From an uncultured Succinivibrio sp. (GTDB taxonomy: Bacteria > Pseudomonadota > Gammaproteobacteria > Enterobacterales > Succinivibrionaceae), in NCBI GenBank assembly GCA_902772715.1, contig CACYBT010000258.1:1-7250 (forward strand): a stretch of DNA of 7,250 nt, given 5' to 3'. Both the position numbers and the translations under genes were made by a program. This document shows, piece after piece, positions 5,788 to 7,250 of this stretch. Positions within the stretch are counted from its first letter, which is position 1. Every line of letters starts with the position of its first letter. A model generated the notes under the pieces. That model had not been told where the DNA came from. It did not search any database and saw only the letters and a program-made list of their open reading frames with translations.

Positions 5788-6345
5788 CTAAAAGCGTTTA
5801 TGTAAAGGCCTATACAGATAGTATGCCGGCGGTTTGGCACTCTTTTTAGTAATGGCATAACCGGACTTTTGTGCACTTCTTAACGCCTTGATATTATCAA
5901 AATGCGCCAGTGTCGAAAGCCCTTCTAAGGATGAATTTTCGTAACAGGAGGCAGAATAGCGTCTGAGTTTTACGCCGATACCGCGATTCTGATAGTCAGC
6001 TCTTACACCGACATACAGTTCATGCAGCACATTAAGTTCAATCTCTGAAGGTTCAAAGAAAAACAGATCATAAGCAATAAGTTTATCATTCTCATCGACA
6101 ACCACACTCATTAGCTCTGGCGCACAGAAACGATAAATAAACCTTAAAAAACCCAAAAGCGGGGCTCCAAAGAGAGCAATGTGCAAAAGTTCAATCTCTC
6201 GCAGATATGAACTTCCTCCCCTTTTATAGGTAAAACCGCCATCCGAGATACTAAGATCCGAACGGATCCCTCGTGCTCGTTTGAGATTAAGTCTAAATAC
6301 CTTCATATGCGAGACTGTTTCGTCCAGCATGTGTAAAAACTGCAT
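5788..6345 (-). CDS. GNAT-family N-acetyltransferase, substrate unknown
   Basis: This 185-residue soluble protein carries the acetyl-CoA-binding core of the GNAT superfamily. The second half shows the family pattern: a strand ELNVLHELYVGVRADY (103-118), the pyrophosphate-binding loop QNRGIG (119-124, the Q/RxxGxG/A motif) and following helix, then a strand and the helix DNIKALRSAQKSGYAI (150-165), whose Asn and Tyr match the usual motif B. The first 80 residues are variable and basic, giving no substrate clue; a hydrophobic stretch about 56-72 is probably a buried helix rather than a membrane span. The ATG is supported by AAGGA (6359-6355 on this strand), nine bases upstream; Met6 and Met14 are alternatives without such a site. 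The gene converges on ettA and diverges from the amino-acid-binding protein gene, so neither gives strong functional context. Small-molecule or protein N-terminal acetylation are both possible. Confidence 0.87.
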   Translation of the reverse strand: MQFLHMLDETVSHMKVFRLNLKRARGIRSDLSISDGGFTYKRGGSSYLREIELLHIALFGAPLLGFLRFIYRFCAPELMSVVVDENDKLIAYDLFFFEPSEIELNVLHELYVGVRADYQNRGIGVKLRRYSASCYENSSLEGLSTLAHFDNIKALRSAQKSGYAITKKSAKPPAYYLYRPLHKRF

Positions 6346-6413
6346 AAAACGCTATCCTTATCATAAGATCATGATGAATATAAGAGAGAGATTAAGAAAT
6401 TTCATTTGGACTA

Positions 6414-6422
6414 TGCTATTAT
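6414..6422 (+). promoter_or_regulatory. Extended -10 promoter for the binding-protein gene
   Basis: TGC-TATTAT (TG at 6414-6415, hexamer 6417-6422) is an extended -10 element. No good -35 lies at 17 bases (AAGAAA at 6394-6399), which is typical of extended -10 promoters. Transcription would begin near 6429, about 42 bases before the GTG start. Confidence 0.5.
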
Positions 6423-6423
6423 A
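6418..6423 (-). promoter_or_regulatory. Perfect TATAAT -10 for the acetyltransferase gene
   Basis: Read leftward, 6423-6418 is TATAAT, a perfect -10 hexamer 73 bases before the acetyltransferase ATG. I see no good -35 at 17 bases (TCTGTT at 6446-6441). It shares bases with the rightward -10 element, so polymerase could not occupy both at once. Confidence 0.4.
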
Positions 6424-6459
6424 AAAAACAATGAATAAACAACAGAAAGAAATTTTGTT

Positions 6460-6486
6460 AAGGTAAGTTTGTGAAACACCTAGGGG
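6460..6486 (+). promoter_or_regulatory. Two ribosome sites serving two in-frame starts
   Basis: AAGG (6460-6463) is 7 bases before GTG at 6471. AGGGG (6482-6486) is 5 bases before an in-frame ATG at 6492. Both starts yield a plausible signal peptide; the ATG form loses seven residues (MKHLGVF). Confidence 0.5.
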
Positions 6487-7250
6487 TCTTTATGTCAGAC
6501 TTAATTAAAACTTTAATCTGCTTTGCCACGCTACTATTTATTGTATGTACAAATACTGGAAGTTGCAAAAATCTTATCGTGGGAGTTGAGGCTTCCTTTG
6601 CACCTTTTGATTTTAAAGAACTTAATTCAGATGAAATCAAAGGCTTTGATGTCGACATTATAAACGCAATCGCCAATACCATGGGTCTTCAGGTCGAAAT
6701 TAAGAATATGCCTTTTGATGCACTTTTGCCGTCGGTGCTTACCGAACAGGTTGACGTCGCCATCGCTGCTTATTCCATTACTGATGAACGCGCTCAGATT
6801 GTAAGACTAGAGCCATACTATAATTCAGGACTTGGAGTTTTAGTCCGCAGTGAATTTGCCAACAAGATTAAGACTTCCTATGATCTGCATGGAAAGAGGA
6901 TCTGTGCTAAAACCGGAACTACCGGCTGCTACTTTGCAGAAAACATCAAGAATGCCAAAGTCAAAAAATATAATACCGAAATAGAAACCTTTGTGGCCAT
7001 TGACCGTAACGACTGTGATGCCGTGATTATCGACAAACCGGTTATCGAATACTATCTCGTGACGAGTCACGATGACAAAGCGGCACTTCTGGAGGATCGG
7101 CTGACCTTCGAGACCTATGGTATTGTCACCTCCAAGAATAACCACATGCTTTCAGAAAAAATCGCCAAAGGTCTAAAAACAATAAAAGAAAACGGGACCT
7201 ATGAGACTATTTTCCGCAAATGGTTTGGGCATAGCAGCAGTGAGAATGAG
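6471..7250 (+). CDS. Periplasmic amino-acid-binding protein, SBP_bac_3 family (3' end outside window)
   Basis: This is the solute receptor of a polar-amino-acid ABC transporter. From the GTG, 260 codons remain open to the window edge. The N-terminus is a signal peptide: Lys13, then a hydrophobic core (about 14-26) and a small-residue region TNTGS (27-31). There is no canonical lipobox at Cys26 or Cys32, so a soluble periplasmic form is more likely. The mature part follows GlnH closely: LIVGVEASFAPFDFKE (35-50), GFDVDIINAIA (58-68), SITDER (102-107; Arg107 should hold the ligand carboxylate), GTTGCYFAEN (149-158), and DAVIIDKP (183-190; Asp188 should hold the amino group). NGTYETIFRKWFG (241-253) is the usual family ending, so the stop probably lies only a few codons beyond 7250. 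Cys145, Cys153 and Cys182 are unusual extras. An alternative ATG start lies at 6492. The exact amino acid cannot be told; permease and ATPase genes would be expected further right. Confidence 0.95.
   Translation, partial: MKHLGVFMSDLIKTLICFATLLFIVCTNTGSCKNLIVGVEASFAPFDFKELNSDEIKGFDVDIINAIANTMGLQVEIKNMPFDALLPSVLTEQVDVAIAAYSITDERAQIVRLEPYYNSGLGVLVRSEFANKIKTSYDLHGKRICAKTGTTGCYFAENIKNAKVKKYNTEIETFVAIDRNDCDAVIIDKPVIEYYLVTSHDDKAALLEDRLTFETYGIVTSKNNHMLSEKIAKGLKTIKENGTYETIFRKWFGHSSSENE

Noticed and set aside
5718..6240. 13-base direct repeat AGGTAAAACCGCC at 5718-5730 and 6228-6240
   Set aside because: One copy is in a spacer and the other encodes part of GGFTY in the acetyltransferase. A single 13-mer match is near chance expectation for a window of this size, and there is no flanking target duplication or element.
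6370..6445. ArgR-like half sites (ATGAATATAA and ATGAATAAAC) before the binding-protein gene
   Set aside because: Only left half-sites resemble the Arg box and the second half of each 18-bp box is missing, so the match is too weak to call.
6471..6566. Lipoprotein signal at Cys26 or Cys32 of the binding protein
   Set aside because: The preceding residues (FIV and TGS) do not fit the usual L/V/I-A/S/T-G/A/S lipobox, and soluble periplasmic forms are the rule for this family in Gram-negative bacteria.

Overview
The window looks like a piece of the chromosome of a motile, Gram-negative gammaproteobacterium of moderate-to-low GC. The SmpB and EttA proteins are close to the Escherichia coli proteins as I remember them, and EttA keeps E. 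coli residue numbering at both Walker B glutamates. An anaerobic gut member of Aeromonadales/Succinivibrionaceae would fit the AT-rich intergenic DNA and the mix of genes, but this assignment is an inference and only a database search could settle it.

Layout from left to right: a hairpin terminator (15-61); smpB on the minus strand (118-594), coding for the tmRNA partner of trans-translation; a 316-base divergent intergenic region with a good sigma-28 (FliA) type promoter pointing right and an unusual leader in front of smpB; a transmembrane methyl-accepting chemotaxis protein (911-2752) with a long Asn-rich N-terminal tail; a flagellin (2823-3761) behind a sigma-54-like element and followed by a strong terminator; ettA (4017-5681), coding for the ABC-F translation factor, with its own terminator; a GNAT acetyltransferase on the minus strand (5788-6345); and a GlnH-type periplasmic amino-acid-binding protein (6471 to the window end, not closed). 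The last two genes diverge from a compact region where two -10 elements overlap on opposite strands.

Functionally there are three themes. SmpB and EttA both act on the ribosome (rescue of stalled ribosomes; control of early elongation by nucleotide state). The chemoreceptor and flagellin belong to motility and appear to be driven by flagellar-class promoters, although no other flagellar or che genes lie in the window. The binding protein belongs to nutrient uptake. Terminators or strand switches separate most genes, so this is mainly a run of single-gene transcription units; only the receptor-flagellin pair could share a transcript.

I found no clear new system, mobile element, CRISPR array, tRNA or rRNA. 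The observations most worth checking are the mini-ORF leader with a strong Shine-Dalgarno sequence before smpB, the promoter in front of the flagellin gene, the Asn-rich receptor tail, and the structured leader of ettA.
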